Shown here: piece after piece, positions 35,859-44,649 of the stretch
Numbering within the stretch: the first letter of the stretch is position 1
Layout: each line of letters opens with the position of its first letter
NCBI GenBank assembly: GCA_009693575.1
Contig: SHWZ01000014.1
Span: forward strand, 1-49,516
From: Flavobacteriaceae bacterium
GTDB taxonomy: Bacteria > Bacteroidota > Bacteroidia > UKL13-3
Reading direction: 5' to 3'
DNA: 49,516 nucleotides
Made by a program: the position numbers and the translations under genes
The notes under the pieces: model-generated
What the model was told of the DNA's origin: nothing
Seen by the model: only the letters and a program-made list of their open reading frames with translations
Databases searched by the model: none

Positions 35859-38042
35859 GTGACTTTCAATTCTGACAATCCCATTTTCAACCTAGCTGCC
35901 GAGGTGGTGAACTATACTTCGCAGAATCTTTTCCTGACAGGGAAGGCTGGTACGGGTAAGACTACTTTTTTGAGATATATTAAAGAAACAACTTCGAAAT
36001 GTACAGTTGTTATCGCACCAACAGGTGTGGCGGCTATTAATGCAGGCGGAGTCACCATGCATTCGTTTTTTCAGTTGCCGTTCAATCCTTTTCTGCCTGA
36101 TGAGACCCGCATTTTCGGCAACTCGGCCACGGTGGATAGGCTCTCTCTCATTCGCAATATGAAGATGAGCCGCGAAAAGATAGACTTGATGAATGAGTTG
36201 GAACTGCTGATTATAGATGAAGTGAGTATGCTGCGGGCGGATATGTTGGACGCCATTGACGAGATACTTCGCTACTACAGGAACAAACGTAAAGTGCCTT
36301 TTGGGGGTGTACAGGTGCTGTTTATCGGTGATTTGTTTCAGCTTCCTCCAGTGGTAGGCGACGACGAATGGGCCATGCTGAAAGGCTATTATGCTAGTCC
36401 GTTTTTCTTTAGTGCTAAGGTGCTTCATGAAAATCCTCCTGTGTTTATCGAGTTAAAAACAATATACAGGCAAAGCGAAGAACGATTCATCAATCTGTTG
36501 AACAATATACGCAACAACACGATGGAGGATGAGGACTATGAGTGGCTGCATAACCGCTACCGTCCAGCCGCCATGGACGAATACGAAGGCACCATTACCC
36601 TCACGACCCACAACCGCATTGCCGACCAAATAAATCAACAGGAATTGCAAAAGTTGGATGGAGAAACGCATAGTTTTATGGGTGAGATAAAAGGTGAGTT
36701 TTCAGATAAGGCATTGCCTACCGAAATGCGGCTGGACTTGAAAGTTGGAACGCAGGTGATGTTCATCAAAAACGATACGGAAGACAAAAAATACTTTAAT
36801 GGAAAGCTGGCCACAGTTACTAAAATATCGAAGGATGGAATAACTGTGCTGGGCAACGAAGACAAAGAGGAAATGGTGGTGAACAAAGAGAAATGGAGCA
36901 ACATACGCTACAACCTGAACCGCGAAACCAACCGAATAGAGGAAGATGAAATTGGTAGTTTTACCCAGTATCCGCTGCGGCTAGCTTGGGCTATTACTAT
37001 ACATAAGAGCCAGGGGCTCACGTTCGACAATGTGATTATAGATGCAGGGGCTTCATTCGCCGCCGGGCAGGTCTATGTAGCCCTGAGCCGCTGCCGAACT
37101 TTGGATGGCATTGTCTTGTTGTCAAAGATTTTTCCGCAAAGTGTAAAGAGTGATGAAAGGATTTTGCAATTCTCAAAACAAGAAAACAAGGCGACAGAAG
37201 TGAGTAGGATACTGGCAGAAGAGAAACCCAAATTTGCCGCAATGGTATTACTTAAAACTTTCGACTGGGCAAAACTGTTCGGTGAGCTCAAACATTTCCA
37301 GGAACTCACCAAAACCAAAAAGCTGCCAGAACCGGAACTGTTCGAACAGATTATTTCGGTAATGCTGGAAAAGGCAAATGCTCAGTACGAAACAGCAGAC
37401 AAATTTTTATTGCAACTGCAAAATATACTTGGCCAAGACACCATGGACAGTCAAATGCTGAACGAGCGGGTGACCAAGGCCAAGAGCTATTTTGCTAAAG
37501 TGTTGCATGATGAAATCATACAGCCAATCAACAACATCCAATTCAACTTGAAAGGCAAAAAACAGGTAAAAAAATACCTGACCATCACCAACGAACTGGA
37601 AAATTTTGTATGGAAAAAACTGCGTGAAGTGGAGCGGGTTAGCTTTGGCGACCTGAGTTTTGAGGTGAAAGGAATTGAAAAAACTACTGTGCTGCCTGTG
37701 GTAGAAAGAAATGCCAAAGAGCCTAGGGGCAGTAGCCAGTTGGAGACACTTACCTTATACAAAGCCGGGATGAAAATACCAGAGATTGCACTCACACGTG
37801 GATTTGCTGAAAGCACTATCGAAGGGCATCTGGCTCAGTTTGTAGGGACGGGCGAAGTTGATGTCTTTGATTTCATAACCACCGAACAGCTTCTAAAAAT
37901 AAAACAAGCCGCCGACCAAACTGAGCAGCTTGGCACAAGCCCAGTAAAAGCTAAATTGAACGATGAAACTACACACAGCCAAATCCGTATGGCCATCAAC
38001 TACCTGAAATGGAAAAAGGAAAAAGCCGAATCCGTTTCCTGA
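35859..38042 (+). CDS. PIF1/RecD-like helicase with C-terminal helix-turn-helix
   Basis: A 727-residue superfamily 1B helicase starting with GTG (TFNSDNPIFNLAAEVVNY). Motifs are Walker A LTGKAGTGKTTF (about 26-37), motif Ia APTGVAA, Walker B IIDEVSMLRAD (about 117-127), the Q-containing IGDLFQLPPVV, motif V/VI HKSQGLTFDNVIID and YVALSRCRTLDG. After residue about 440 comes a helical region. A helix-turn-helix_40-like domain then starts LETLTLYKAGMKIPEIALTR. This architecture is frequent in Bacteroidota. It is likely a DNA helicase in recombination or replication-fork repair. It is followed by THX, whose promoter lies right after the helicase stop. Confidence 0.93.
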   Translation: MTFNSDNPIFNLAAEVVNYTSQNLFLTGKAGTGKTTFLRYIKETTSKCTVVIAPTGVAAINAGGVTMHSFFQLPFNPFLPDETRIFGNSATVDRLSLIRNMKMSREKIDLMNELELLIIDEVSMLRADMLDAIDEILRYYRNKRKVPFGGVQVLFIGDLFQLPPVVGDDEWAMLKGYYASPFFFSAKVLHENPPVFIELKTIYRQSEERFINLLNNIRNNTMEDEDYEWLHNRYRPAAMDEYEGTITLTTHNRIADQINQQELQKLDGETHSFMGEIKGEFSDKALPTEMRLDLKVGTQVMFIKNDTEDKKYFNGKLATVTKISKDGITVLGNEDKEEMVVNKEKWSNIRYNLNRETNRIEEDEIGSFTQYPLRLAWAITIHKSQGLTFDNVIIDAGASFAAGQVYVALSRCRTLDGIVLLSKIFPQSVKSDERILQFSKQENKATEVSRILAEEKPKFAAMVLLKTFDWAKLFGELKHFQELTKTKKLPEPELFEQIISVMLEKANAQYETADKFLLQLQNILGQDTMDSQMLNERVTKAKSYFAKVLHDEIIQPINNIQFNLKGKKQVKKYLTITNELENFVWKKLREVERVSFGDLSFEVKGIEKTTVLPVVERNAKEPRGSSQLETLTLYKAGMKIPEIALTRGFAESTIEGHLAQFVGTGEVDVFDFITTEQLLKIKQAADQTEQLGTSPVKAKLNDETTHSQIRMAINYLKWKKEKAESVS

Positions 38043-38050
38043 TTCATGCC

Positions 38051-38058
38051 TATTTTTG
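38051..38058 (+). promoter_or_regulatory. -7 box for THX
   Basis: TATTTTTG lies 25 nt before the THX ATG and just after the helicase stop. No clean TTTG was found 19-21 nt upstream. Confidence 0.4.
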
Positions 38059-38083
38059 CAGTCAATTTATAATAAATACAACA

Positions 38084-38209
38084 ATGGGAAAAGGTGACAA
38101 ACGCAGCAAACGTGGCAAAATCAGCATTGGCTCTTGGGGTGTGAACAGGCTGAGAAAAGCCTACAAGACTACCAAGGTGAAGCAACTGGAAACCGCAAAA
38201 AAAGCTTAA
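38084..38209 (+). CDS. Small ribosomal protein THX
   Basis: A 41-residue strongly basic protein (MGKGDKRSKRGKISIGSWGV, then NRLRKAYK). It matches THX/Thx of Thermus and Bacteroidota, which sits in a cavity at the top of the 30S head. The ATG at 38084 is preferred over the in-frame ATG at 38009, which lies inside the helicase gene. A strong terminator overlaps the stop. Confidence 0.93.
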   Translation: MGKGDKRSKRGKISIGSWGVNRLRKAYKTTKVKQLETAKKA

Positions 38210-38240
38210 AAAAGACCCCCAAATCGGGGGTCTTTTTTTT
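38206..38240 (+). terminator. Rho-independent terminator after THX
   Basis: GACCCCC/GGGGGTC stem with AAATC loop, A-rich before and T8 after. Confidence 0.93.
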
Positions 38241-38335
38241 GGTAGTCGATTTCCATAAAACTAATTTTCGTTGTACGGAATTTTACGGATCGGCCATTTG
38301 AATTATGCCCTAAAGTTGTTTTTTGAATTTTAACA

Positions 38336-39490
38336 ATGAAACTATTCAAACGCATCCTCGTTGTTTTATTGGCCTTGGTGTTTTTGGTCAACCTGTATAT
38401 TCTTCTAAGTGGTCACAGCTACATCTATAAAGCTGTGTGGTATAATCTTGCTGACATTGATGATGCTCAATTTTTTGAAAGCCGCACCATAAAGGCTGGT
38501 AAGCCAGTAGCCTTGCCACGTTCGGTGGCATACAATCAAGGCGAGATGAGTCAACAGGTATTGGATTACCACAAACAAATGGAATCGGTTGCCTACATAG
38601 CAATTCGTAACGATAGTTTGCTACACGAAGAATATTGGGACGGCTATAGTGAATCCAGTCTCAGCAGTTCTTTCAGCATCAGCAAAAGTGTGGTTGCCGC
38701 TATGATTGGGGTTGCTTTGAAGGAAGGTAAACTAAAATCGCTGGACGAACCCGTGGGCAACTACCTGCCACATTTCGCTGAAGGCAAGAACAAGGCATTG
38801 ACCATACGCCATCTGCTGACAATGAGTGCCGCTAACAATTTTGATGAAAGCTATGTCAATCCATTTTCATTTACCACCGAAGCATACTACGGCAACAACC
38901 TGCCCACCCTGATGGAGAAACTTAATGTGGTATCTGAACCGGGTAAAATGTTCGATTACCAAAGCGGGAATCAAATAATACTTGCCGCGGTGCTGGAGAA
39001 AGCAACTGGCCAAAATCTGAGCACTTATTTGAGCGAAAAAATTTGGACGCCCATGGGGGCCATGCACGATGCCACTTGGAGCCTTGACAAAAAGGACAGC
39101 CACGAAAAAGCCTATTGCTGCATCAATAGCAATGCAATTGATTTTGCACGATTTGGGCAAATTTATCTGCACCATGGAAAACTATATGGAAACGATATAT
39201 TGGACAGTAGTTTTGTTGCTGAATCGATTACCCCAGCCAACATCAACGACGAACATGGAAAGCCTTGCGATTTCTATGGATTGGGCTGGTGGCTTACCAA
39301 TATAGACCACAAAGGAAAAACCCACCAAGTATATTATATGCGGGGTATCTTGGGGCAATATTGCCTAGTGATTCCCGATAAAAACTTAGTGATTGTGCGG
39401 CTCGGCCACAAACGCTCAAACGACAAGATAGGAGAGCACTGCCCCGACATCTATGAATATATGCATGGGATTTTGGATGCTTATGAATAA
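38336..39490 (+). CDS. Serine hydrolase, beta-lactamase class C-like
   Basis: A 384-residue protein with an N-terminal signal-anchor (RILVVLLALVFLVNLYILLS). The penicillin-binding-like domain carries the nucleophile SxxK motif as S-I-S-K in SSFSISKSVVAAMIG (about 117-131). The Tyr motif is probably YQSGNQ near 211, and the third motif is in the RGILGQYCLVIP region. By family it acts as an esterase, D-peptidase or beta-lactamase homologue at the periplasmic face. Most such genes are not true resistance genes. It is a single gene ending in a hairpin before the tRNA. Confidence 0.9.
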   Translation: MKLFKRILVVLLALVFLVNLYILLSGHSYIYKAVWYNLADIDDAQFFESRTIKAGKPVALPRSVAYNQGEMSQQVLDYHKQMESVAYIAIRNDSLLHEEYWDGYSESSLSSSFSISKSVVAAMIGVALKEGKLKSLDEPVGNYLPHFAEGKNKALTIRHLLTMSAANNFDESYVNPFSFTTEAYYGNNLPTLMEKLNVVSEPGKMFDYQSGNQIILAAVLEKATGQNLSTYLSEKIWTPMGAMHDATWSLDKKDSHEKAYCCINSNAIDFARFGQIYLHHGKLYGNDILDSSFVAESITPANINDEHGKPCDFYGLGWWLTNIDHKGKTHQVYYMRGILGQYCLVIPDKNLVIVRLGHKRSNDKIGEHCPDIYEYMHGILDAYE

Positions 39491-39522
39491 AACAAAAAAC
39501 CTCCCACAAAATGCGGAAGGTT
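39491..39522 (+). terminator. Hairpin after the serine hydrolase gene
   Basis: AAACCTCC and GGAAGGTTT pair imperfectly around CACAAAATGC. It separates this gene from the opposing tRNA. Confidence 0.5.
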
Positions 39523-39537
39523 TATGGGTCTTTAGTG

Positions 39538-39611
39538 TCGAGATGGCGGGATTTGAACCCACGACCTCTTGCACCCCAAGCAAGTGTACTACCGGGCTGT
39601 ACTACATCTCG
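39538..39611 (-). tRNA. tRNA-Pro (anticodon GGG)
   Basis: On the minus strand a full cloverleaf is visible. The acceptor is CGAGATG/CATCTCG with discriminator A, the D arm GTAC/GTAC, and the anticodon stem CTTGC/GCAAG with loop TTGGGGT. The variable region is AGGTC, and the T arm is GTGGG/CCCGC with loop TTCAAAT. The anticodon GGG reads CCC/CCU. CCA is not encoded. It lies 43 bases downstream of aroQ, also on the minus strand, so it could be read from aroQ or its own promoter. Confidence 0.96.
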
Positions 39612-39654
39612 ATCCCTTTTCGAAAAAAGGACTGCAAAAGTAGGACAATAGCCC

Positions 39655-40086
39655 CTACAAGCCAAGCCTCTGCTGAAAATGAATGAGAGCCAGCCGATAT
39701 CCATCTAAGCCTAAGCCTGTAACGCAGCCAATACAGTTTTTGGCTGTCAACGACTGATGGCGGAACTCTTCGCGGGCAAAAATATTGCTGATATGAACCT
39801 CTATCACCGGAGTTTTTATGGCAGCAATAGCATCTGCAATAGAGACGGATGTATGGGTATAGCCAGCACCGTTGAACACGATGCCAGCAGCCGAGAAACC
39901 AACTTCTTGCAGTTTGTTTATCAGTTCACCTTCTATGTTTGATTGATAGTAGTTGAGGTCAAATTCGGGGAAGTCCGTTTTTAGTCTTTCCAAGTAGGAT
40001 TCAAACGGCTCGTTTCCATATATGTCCGTTTCCCGCTGCCCCAGCAGGTTTAGGTTCGGTCCGTTTATAATCCAGATGGTTTTCAT
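39655..40086 (-). CDS. aroQ: 3-dehydroquinate dehydratase, type II
   Basis: A 143-residue type II dehydroquinase of the shikimate pathway. The N-terminal loop IINGPNLNLLGQRETDIYG holds the catalytic Tyr and Arg region. FNGAGYTHTSVSIADAI carries the substrate-binding Asn and Thr. The lid/His region VEVHISNIFAREEFRHQS (here EVHISNIFAREEFR) is present. It forms a dodecamer in known members. It stands alone, followed by tRNA-Pro on the same strand. Confidence 0.97.
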   Translation of the reverse strand: MKTIWIINGPNLNLLGQRETDIYGNEPFESYLERLKTDFPEFDLNYYQSNIEGELINKLQEVGFSAAGIVFNGAGYTHTSVSIADAIAAIKTPVIEVHISNIFAREEFRHQSLTAKNCIGCVTGLGLDGYRLALIHFQQRLGL

Positions 40087-40091
40087 TTAGT

Positions 40092-40156
40092 CAGTAGGCA
40101 GTATAGTATGATTCTTCCATCTCCCCACATTCCCACATTATCATATTCCCACATTA
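40092..40156. repeat. 7-8-nt phased tract between aroQ and the epimerase gene
   Basis: CAGTAGG CAGTATA begins the tract. It continues through TCTTCCA TCTCCCC words to CACATTCC CACATTAT CATATTCC. It runs into the 3' end of the epimerase gene and encodes its last residues (VNVGI) and stop. Confidence 0.6.
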
Positions 40157-41199
40157 ACAGCTTTCTGCTCCGCTGCGATGATTTGCTCCATGATTTCCTT
40201 TAATGAAATGCGAATGTCCCACTCAGGATAGTCATGCTTCATTTTGCTGAGGTCGCTGATATAGCAGATGTGGTCACCGATGCGGTTTTGGTCGCTATAG
40301 CTATAGTTTAGTTTGGCTCCGCAAAGTTCCTCAATCATATCTATACTTTCCAACATAGAGCCGCTGTTGCCACGCCCACCACCGAGGTTGTACACCTGCC
40401 CGGGCTTGGGGGTTTTGATAAAACACTCAAAGGCTTTTACCACGTCCTCGCTGTGAATTTGGTCACGCACCTGCTTGCCTTTGTAGCCAAAAATGGTGTA
40501 CGGCTTGCCGCTGATGGCACATTTCACCAAATAAGAAAGGAAGCCATGCAACTCAACCCCGCTGTGGCTTGGGCCAGTGAGGCAGCCACCCCTAAAACAC
40601 ACGGTAGGCATATTGAAATACAGGCCATACTCTTGAGTGATAATATCAGCTGCCGCCTTGCTTGCCCCAAAAAGGCTGTGCTTTGTGCGGTCGATGCGGC
40701 AAGTTTCGTCTATGCCTTCATATAGTTTTGGGTCGGCATAGTCCCAGCGTTTTTCCAGTTCCACCAGTTCTAGTTCGTTGGGCGAATCGCCATACACTTT
40801 GTTGGTACTCATATACACAAACGGGGAGTCGAATGTATGTTGGCGGCTTGCTTCCAAGAGGTTCATCGTACCCACCGTGTTGGTGTCAAAATCGTCGAAA
40901 GGGATTTTGGCGGCTAGGTCGTGGCTGGGCTGGGCTGCACAATGGATGGTGGCATCGGGCTTGTGCTTTTTGTATAAATCAAGCACATCTTGACGGTTGC
41001 GTATATCCGTGTTTTCGTGGGTAAAATTGTAGCCCTCACTCATAAGTAGCTTGAGGTTCCAGGTGGTGTCACCGCCTTCACCAAAGAAGTATTTGCGGAG
41101 GTTGTTGTCAACCCCAATGATTTGATGCCCTTGCTTGCCAAAAAAGCGTACCGCCTCAGAGCCAATAAGCCCACTGCTGCCAGTTACCAATATTTTCAT
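40141..41199 (-). CDS. NAD-dependent epimerase/dehydratase, CDP-tyvelose/paratose epimerase-like
   Basis: A 352-residue extended-SDR enzyme. The Rossmann motif is [14 protein letters not shown] (residues 7-20). [13 protein letters not shown] and a YxxxK-like site appear as [12 protein letters not shown], where Phe takes the place of the catalytic Tyr. [19 protein letters not shown] and [16 protein letters not shown] complete the family blocks. These resemble the sugar-nucleotide epimerase group near RfbE (CDP-tyvelose 2-epimerase). It probably makes a nucleotide sugar for lipopolysaccharide or capsule. The last residues are encoded by a repeat tract, so the true C-terminus may have been replaced. 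Confidence 0.88.
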   Translation of the reverse strand: MKILVTGSSGLIGSEAVRFFGKQGHQIIGVDNNLRKYFFGEGGDTTWNLKLLMSEGYNFTHENTDIRNRQDVLDLYKKHKPDATIHCAAQPSHDLAAKIPFDDFDTNTVGTMNLLEASRQHTFDSPFVYMSTNKVYGDSPNELELVELEKRWDYADPKLYEGIDETCRIDRTKHSLFGASKAAADIITQEYGLYFNMPTVCFRGGCLTGPSHSGVELHGFLSYLVKCAISGKPYTIFGYKGKQVRDQIHSEDVVKAFECFIKTPKPGQVYNLGGGRGNSGSMLESIDMIEELCGAKLNYSYSDQNRIGDHICYISDLSKMKHDYPEWDIRISLKEIMEQIIAAEQKAVNVGI

Positions 41200-41300
41200 A
41201 AGTACTATTTTCTAAAATAATGGGGGCAAAGATAATTTGATGATTCGGTAATTCGTTTAGTGAAACCAAACAATTCCTTGTGTTTGCCAAAATTGCAATA

Positions 41301-43742
41301 TCAATCCCCTTTCAAATGCTTATCGAGCCCAAACTCATCGGCTATCAATACCTCACGGGCTTTGCTACCTGTGAATGAGCCTACGATGCCAGCCTTTTCC
41401 AGTTGGTCCATGAGTCGGCCCGCACGGTTGTAGCCAAGCTTCATGCGGCGTTGCAGCAGGCTGGTGCTGCCTTGCTGGTGCTGAACAATGATACGGGCAG
41501 CATCTTCAAACAAAGGGTCACGCTGGCCATCGTCTATGTCGTCCATTTGGGCTTCGGCACTGTCATCTTTCACCTCTGGCAGTAAGTAGGGTTCGCTGCC
41601 CATTTGTCCGCCAATAAAGTCCGCAATGCGTTCCACTTCGGGCGTGTCTACAAAGGCACATTGTACCCGCACGGTGTCGCTGCCATTGTTGATGAGCATA
41701 TCGCCCTTGCCCACCAATTGGTCGGCACCGTTGCCATCCAATATGGTTCGGCTGTCAATTTTGGAAGAAACTCGGAATGCCGCCCTCGCCGGGAAGTTGG
41801 CTTTGATGGTTCCAGTTATCACATTTACCGATGGCCGTTGCGTAGCCAAAATAAGGTGAATGCCAATGGCACGGGCAAGCTGTGCCAAGCGGCCAATGGG
41901 CTGTTCTACCTCCTTGCCTGCAGTTATCATCAGGTCGGCTAGCTCGTCTATAACCACCACAATAAATGGCATGAAATGGTGGCCTTTCAGTGGGTTCAGT
42001 TTGCGTTCCTGAAACTTGGCGTTATATTCCTTAATGTTCCGCACACCCGCATCTTTCAGCAGGTCGTAGCGGCTGTCCATCAGCACACACAGGCTGTTCA
42101 GGGTACGCACCACCAGTTTGGTATCCGTGATGATGGCATCCGCATCGCCCGGAATTTTGGCCAAGAAATGCCGCTCGATACTTTTGTATATGGAAAGCTC
42201 CACCTTTTTTGGGTCAACCAGCACAAACTTCAATTGCGAAGGATGCTTTTTATAGAGCAGCGAAGAAAGAATGACATTGATACCAACGGATTTCCCTTGC
42301 CCAGTAGCACCAGCCATCAGCAGGTGTGGCATCTTGGTGAGGTCGGCCACATATACTTCGTTGCTAATGGTTTTGCCAAAGGCAATTGGTAATTCGCCTT
42401 CAAACTGCTGAAAACGTTGACTGGCCAATACGGAACGTATAGCTACCATTTCCGGTTTTTGGTTAGGTACTTCTATACCAATTGTTCCCTTGCCGGGTAT
42501 GGGTGCGATGATCCTGATGCCCAATGCTGCAAGGCTTAAAGCTATATCATCTTCCAGGTTTTTTATCTTGGAAATGCGGACACCTGCTATGGGCACTATC
42601 TCATAGAGTGTAACCGTTGGGCCAATGGTAGCCTTTATTTTATCAATGCCAATATTGTAGTTTTTGAGCGTGTCAACAATCAATTTTTTGTTAGTTTCTA
42701 ACTCCTCCATACCCACACGTCCTTTACTTTCATCTACCTCTTTCAGAAGATCAAGGGTAGGGTACTTGTAATTGCTAAAACTCAAAGTGGGGTCATATTC
42801 AGTATCAATCCCAAAATGCTTTGGGGCTTCGGGTGCTGTTGGACTGTCCACCAATTCTTCCTCTACGCCTTCGTCTATTTCCAGTTCGGCTTCGCTGCCA
42901 TTGCCGGGCATTGCCACACTCTTATCTATGAAGACTTCGTGTTCGTCATTTTCTTCTATTTTTTCCTCTCCATTTTTAACTTCAAAATCCAACATGCCTT
43001 CTTCTTCGGGCTGCTCTATTTCGGCTTTATGGGTGTAGTAGTCGTGTACTTCGTCATCAGGCTGCGAGAGAGGAGAGGAGAGAGGGGAGTCTAATGGAAG
43101 TTCTTGCACAACTGGACGAGGTCTATAAAATTCGATATTGAACACTGCGACAAGAAACAGCAAAGCATACAACACAACAAACATCACGGCTCCAATATTT
43201 CCGAGCAAACCTTTGAGCCAAAGAAAACTGTGGTAGCCAAATGCACCGCCTAGAAAGTAGTAATCGCTAGTCCAATGGCATATCATACCCAGAAAAATGC
43301 TGGACCAGATGACCAAAAAAAATGAATACTTGAGGGTACGCAAAAAAGGTAGTAGCCACGATTTGAACAAGATGCGGAAGCCTGCCAAAAACAACAACAA
43401 CACCAGAGCATAACTAGCTATACCGAACCAAGCATGTATAAACTGATGCGACAAAACAGCCCCCACAATGCCCATCCAGTTTTGGGCGGCCTCGGGGTTG
43501 GTGTTCACAAACATGCTCCAGCCCGCATCCACCACCACACTTTGATCCACCCGCCAAGTGAATAGAAACGATGTGAAAGCAAGTGCGGTGTAAAACGAGC
43601 CAAGTATCAGCATCAGCCCAATGCCTTTGTGCAAGCGTTCGTCCCACAGCCAGTCCCAGCGGCTTATTGCTACCTTTTCGGCTTCGGCTTTTTCGGGCTC
43701 AAAGTTGTCTGTATCCGTCTCGATTTTTTTCTTTTTTGCCAT
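41301..43742 (-). CDS. ftsK: DNA translocase FtsK
   Basis: An 813-residue protein. I chose the ATG at 43742 (MAKKKKIETDTDNF) over the one at 43772, which lies upstream of a -7 box. Four transmembrane helices cover about 35-215. A long acidic linker (about 215-330) includes a segment encoded by a heptamer-like tract (SPLSSPLS). The RecA-like motor has Walker A GATGQGKSVGIN and Walker B FIVVVIDELADL. The C-terminal gamma winged helix (STSLLQRRMKLGYNRAGRLMD) reads polar KOPS-type DNA sequences. FtsK pumps DNA at the division septum and activates XerCD. Confidence 0.96.
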   Translation of the reverse strand: MAKKKKIETDTDNFEPEKAEAEKVAISRWDWLWDERLHKGIGLMLILGSFYTALAFTSFLFTWRVDQSVVVDAGWSMFVNTNPEAAQNWMGIVGAVLSHQFIHAWFGIASYALVLLLFLAGFRILFKSWLLPFLRTLKYSFFLVIWSSIFLGMICHWTSDYYFLGGAFGYHSFLWLKGLLGNIGAVMFVVLYALLFLVAVFNIEFYRPRPVVQELPLDSPLSSPLSQPDDEVHDYYTHKAEIEQPEEEGMLDFEVKNGEEKIEENDEHEVFIDKSVAMPGNGSEAELEIDEGVEEELVDSPTAPEAPKHFGIDTEYDPTLSFSNYKYPTLDLLKEVDESKGRVGMEELETNKKLIVDTLKNYNIGIDKIKATIGPTVTLYEIVPIAGVRISKIKNLEDDIALSLAALGIRIIAPIPGKGTIGIEVPNQKPEMVAIRSVLASQRFQQFEGELPIAFGKTISNEVYVADLTKMPHLLMAGATGQGKSVGINVILSSLLYKKHPSQLKFVLVDPKKVELSIYKSIERHFLAKIPGDADAIITDTKLVVRTLNSLCVLMDSRYDLLKDAGVRNIKEYNAKFQERKLNPLKGHHFMPFIVVVIDELADLMITAGKEVEQPIGRLAQLARAIGIHLILATQRPSVNVITGTIKANFPARAAFRVSSKIDSRTILDGNGADQLVGKGDMLINNGSDTVRVQCAFVDTPEVERIADFIGGQMGSEPYLLPEVKDDSAEAQMDDIDDGQRDPLFEDAARIIVQHQQGSTSLLQRRMKLGYNRAGRLMDQLEKAGIVGSFTGSKAREVLIADEFGLDKHLKGD
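43062..43093. repeat. Heptamer-like purine tract inside ftsK
   Basis: GAGAGAGGAGAGGAGAGAGG-type sequence encodes the linker DSPLSSPLSQPD of FtsK on the minus strand. It resembles the tract in the yyaL-like gene. Confidence 0.5.
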
Positions 43743-43755
43743 TGGGCTAATCGGG

Positions 43756-43763
43756 CAAAAATA
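43756..43763 (-). promoter_or_regulatory. -7 box for ftsK
   Basis: TATTTTTG on the minus strand, 13 nt before the ATG at 43742. It lies between the two candidate ATGs and supports the shorter protein. No clear -33. Confidence 0.4.
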
Positions 43764-43889
43764 GCCAATCACTTGCGAGCAGATTTATATTTGAATCCAC
43801 AGGATGTTTAGGAAAGGCTACAAAAGTGAAAAAGTCAGATTAAACTGGTTAACAAGCCGAATCAATAAATATACATATTCAATCCACGC

Positions 43890-44501
43890 TTAAATCTTAT
43901 CCCCCTCAGCCCCGAACTCTTCGGGTGGTGCAGCTTCTTCCTCATCGTTGGCTACGCCTGTTATCAGTTCTTCGTCACCTTCATCGAGGCCGTCTTCATG
44001 GTCGTTGCCCAATATGCTTTCGGTTATTTCCTCAAACTCTTCATCATCTACTAATACAAATTTTTTGTCGACGTATTGTTTGGGTGCAAGGCCTTCGCTT
44101 TTCACCACAGCCGGGTAGGTAAGCTTTGGGTTTTCTTCTAAAATAATTCCCGTCATTTCGCAATAGAAAGTCCACATATTGATGAAGTCGAATACATATA
44201 AAATCTTTTGATGAGGATCGTCAATGTAGTCGCAAAGGCGGCAGTCTTTCATTACGGGCATAGGCATGGCCTTGTCGTCGTTTTCATCCTCGGCATTAGT
44301 CATGTTTTCCAAGGTAACCTCAAAACCCCTTTTCCATTGGTCGTCGCTCATGTAGAACGATGCCAGTTGCGACTTATCGAAACCTACGGAGTCCTGTATC
44401 GCAAGATGTAGGTCTTGAAAGGTTTGAGTGCTGTGAATGTCGATAGTGCGGAAGAAATCTTCGTAGTCTTCCAAGGATATTTTGAAGCGGTAAAGTGCCA
44501 T
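43890..44501 (-). CDS. Plasmid pRiA4b ORF-3-like protein
   Basis: A 203-residue protein starting MALYRFKISLEDYEDFFRTI. It contains TFQDLHLAIQDSVGFDKSQLASFYM and the block ILYVFDFINMWTFYCEM, typical of the pRiA4b ORF-3/IS1096 TnpR-like domain. The C-terminal third is acidic and low in complexity. The family name comes from plasmids and transposon passengers, but chromosomal copies are widespread and their function is unknown. No transposase is nearby, so it is not evidence of a mobile element here. Confidence 0.85.
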   Translation of the reverse strand: MALYRFKISLEDYEDFFRTIDIHSTQTFQDLHLAIQDSVGFDKSQLASFYMSDDQWKRGFEVTLENMTNAEDENDDKAMPMPVMKDCRLCDYIDDPHQKILYVFDFINMWTFYCEMTGIILEENPKLTYPAVVKSEGLAPKQYVDKKFVLVDDEEFEEITESILGNDHEDGLDEGDEELITGVANDEEEAAPPEEFGAEGDKI

Positions 44502-44600
44502 TGGTTGCTTAATTGGGCTGCAAAGATGGGCATTTTTGGGTTAAATTACTAATACGAAAATGGCAAGTGGGTATCTTTGTGGCCTGTGCCGAAAATCTTA

Positions 44601-44618
44601 AATTAGGAATTAGGAATT
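44601..44618. repeat. AATTAGGAATTAGGAATT heptamer repeat
   Basis: This is the exact reverse complement of 12501-12518. It lies 31 nt upstream of the GTG start of the Mla-type ATPase gene and continues into TAATTGAA. Confidence 0.65.
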
Positions 44619-44649
44619 AATAATTGAAAAATAGCATCCACAATTCTCA

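Noticed and set aside
38336-39490. Calling the serine hydrolase a resistance beta-lactamase
   Set aside because: Only the general SxxK fold is visible; most such genes are esterases or peptidases of unknown substrate.
43890-44501. pRiA4b ORF-3-like gene as evidence of a plasmid or transposon
   Set aside because: No transposase, inverted repeats or replication gene nearby, and such genes are common in chromosomes.
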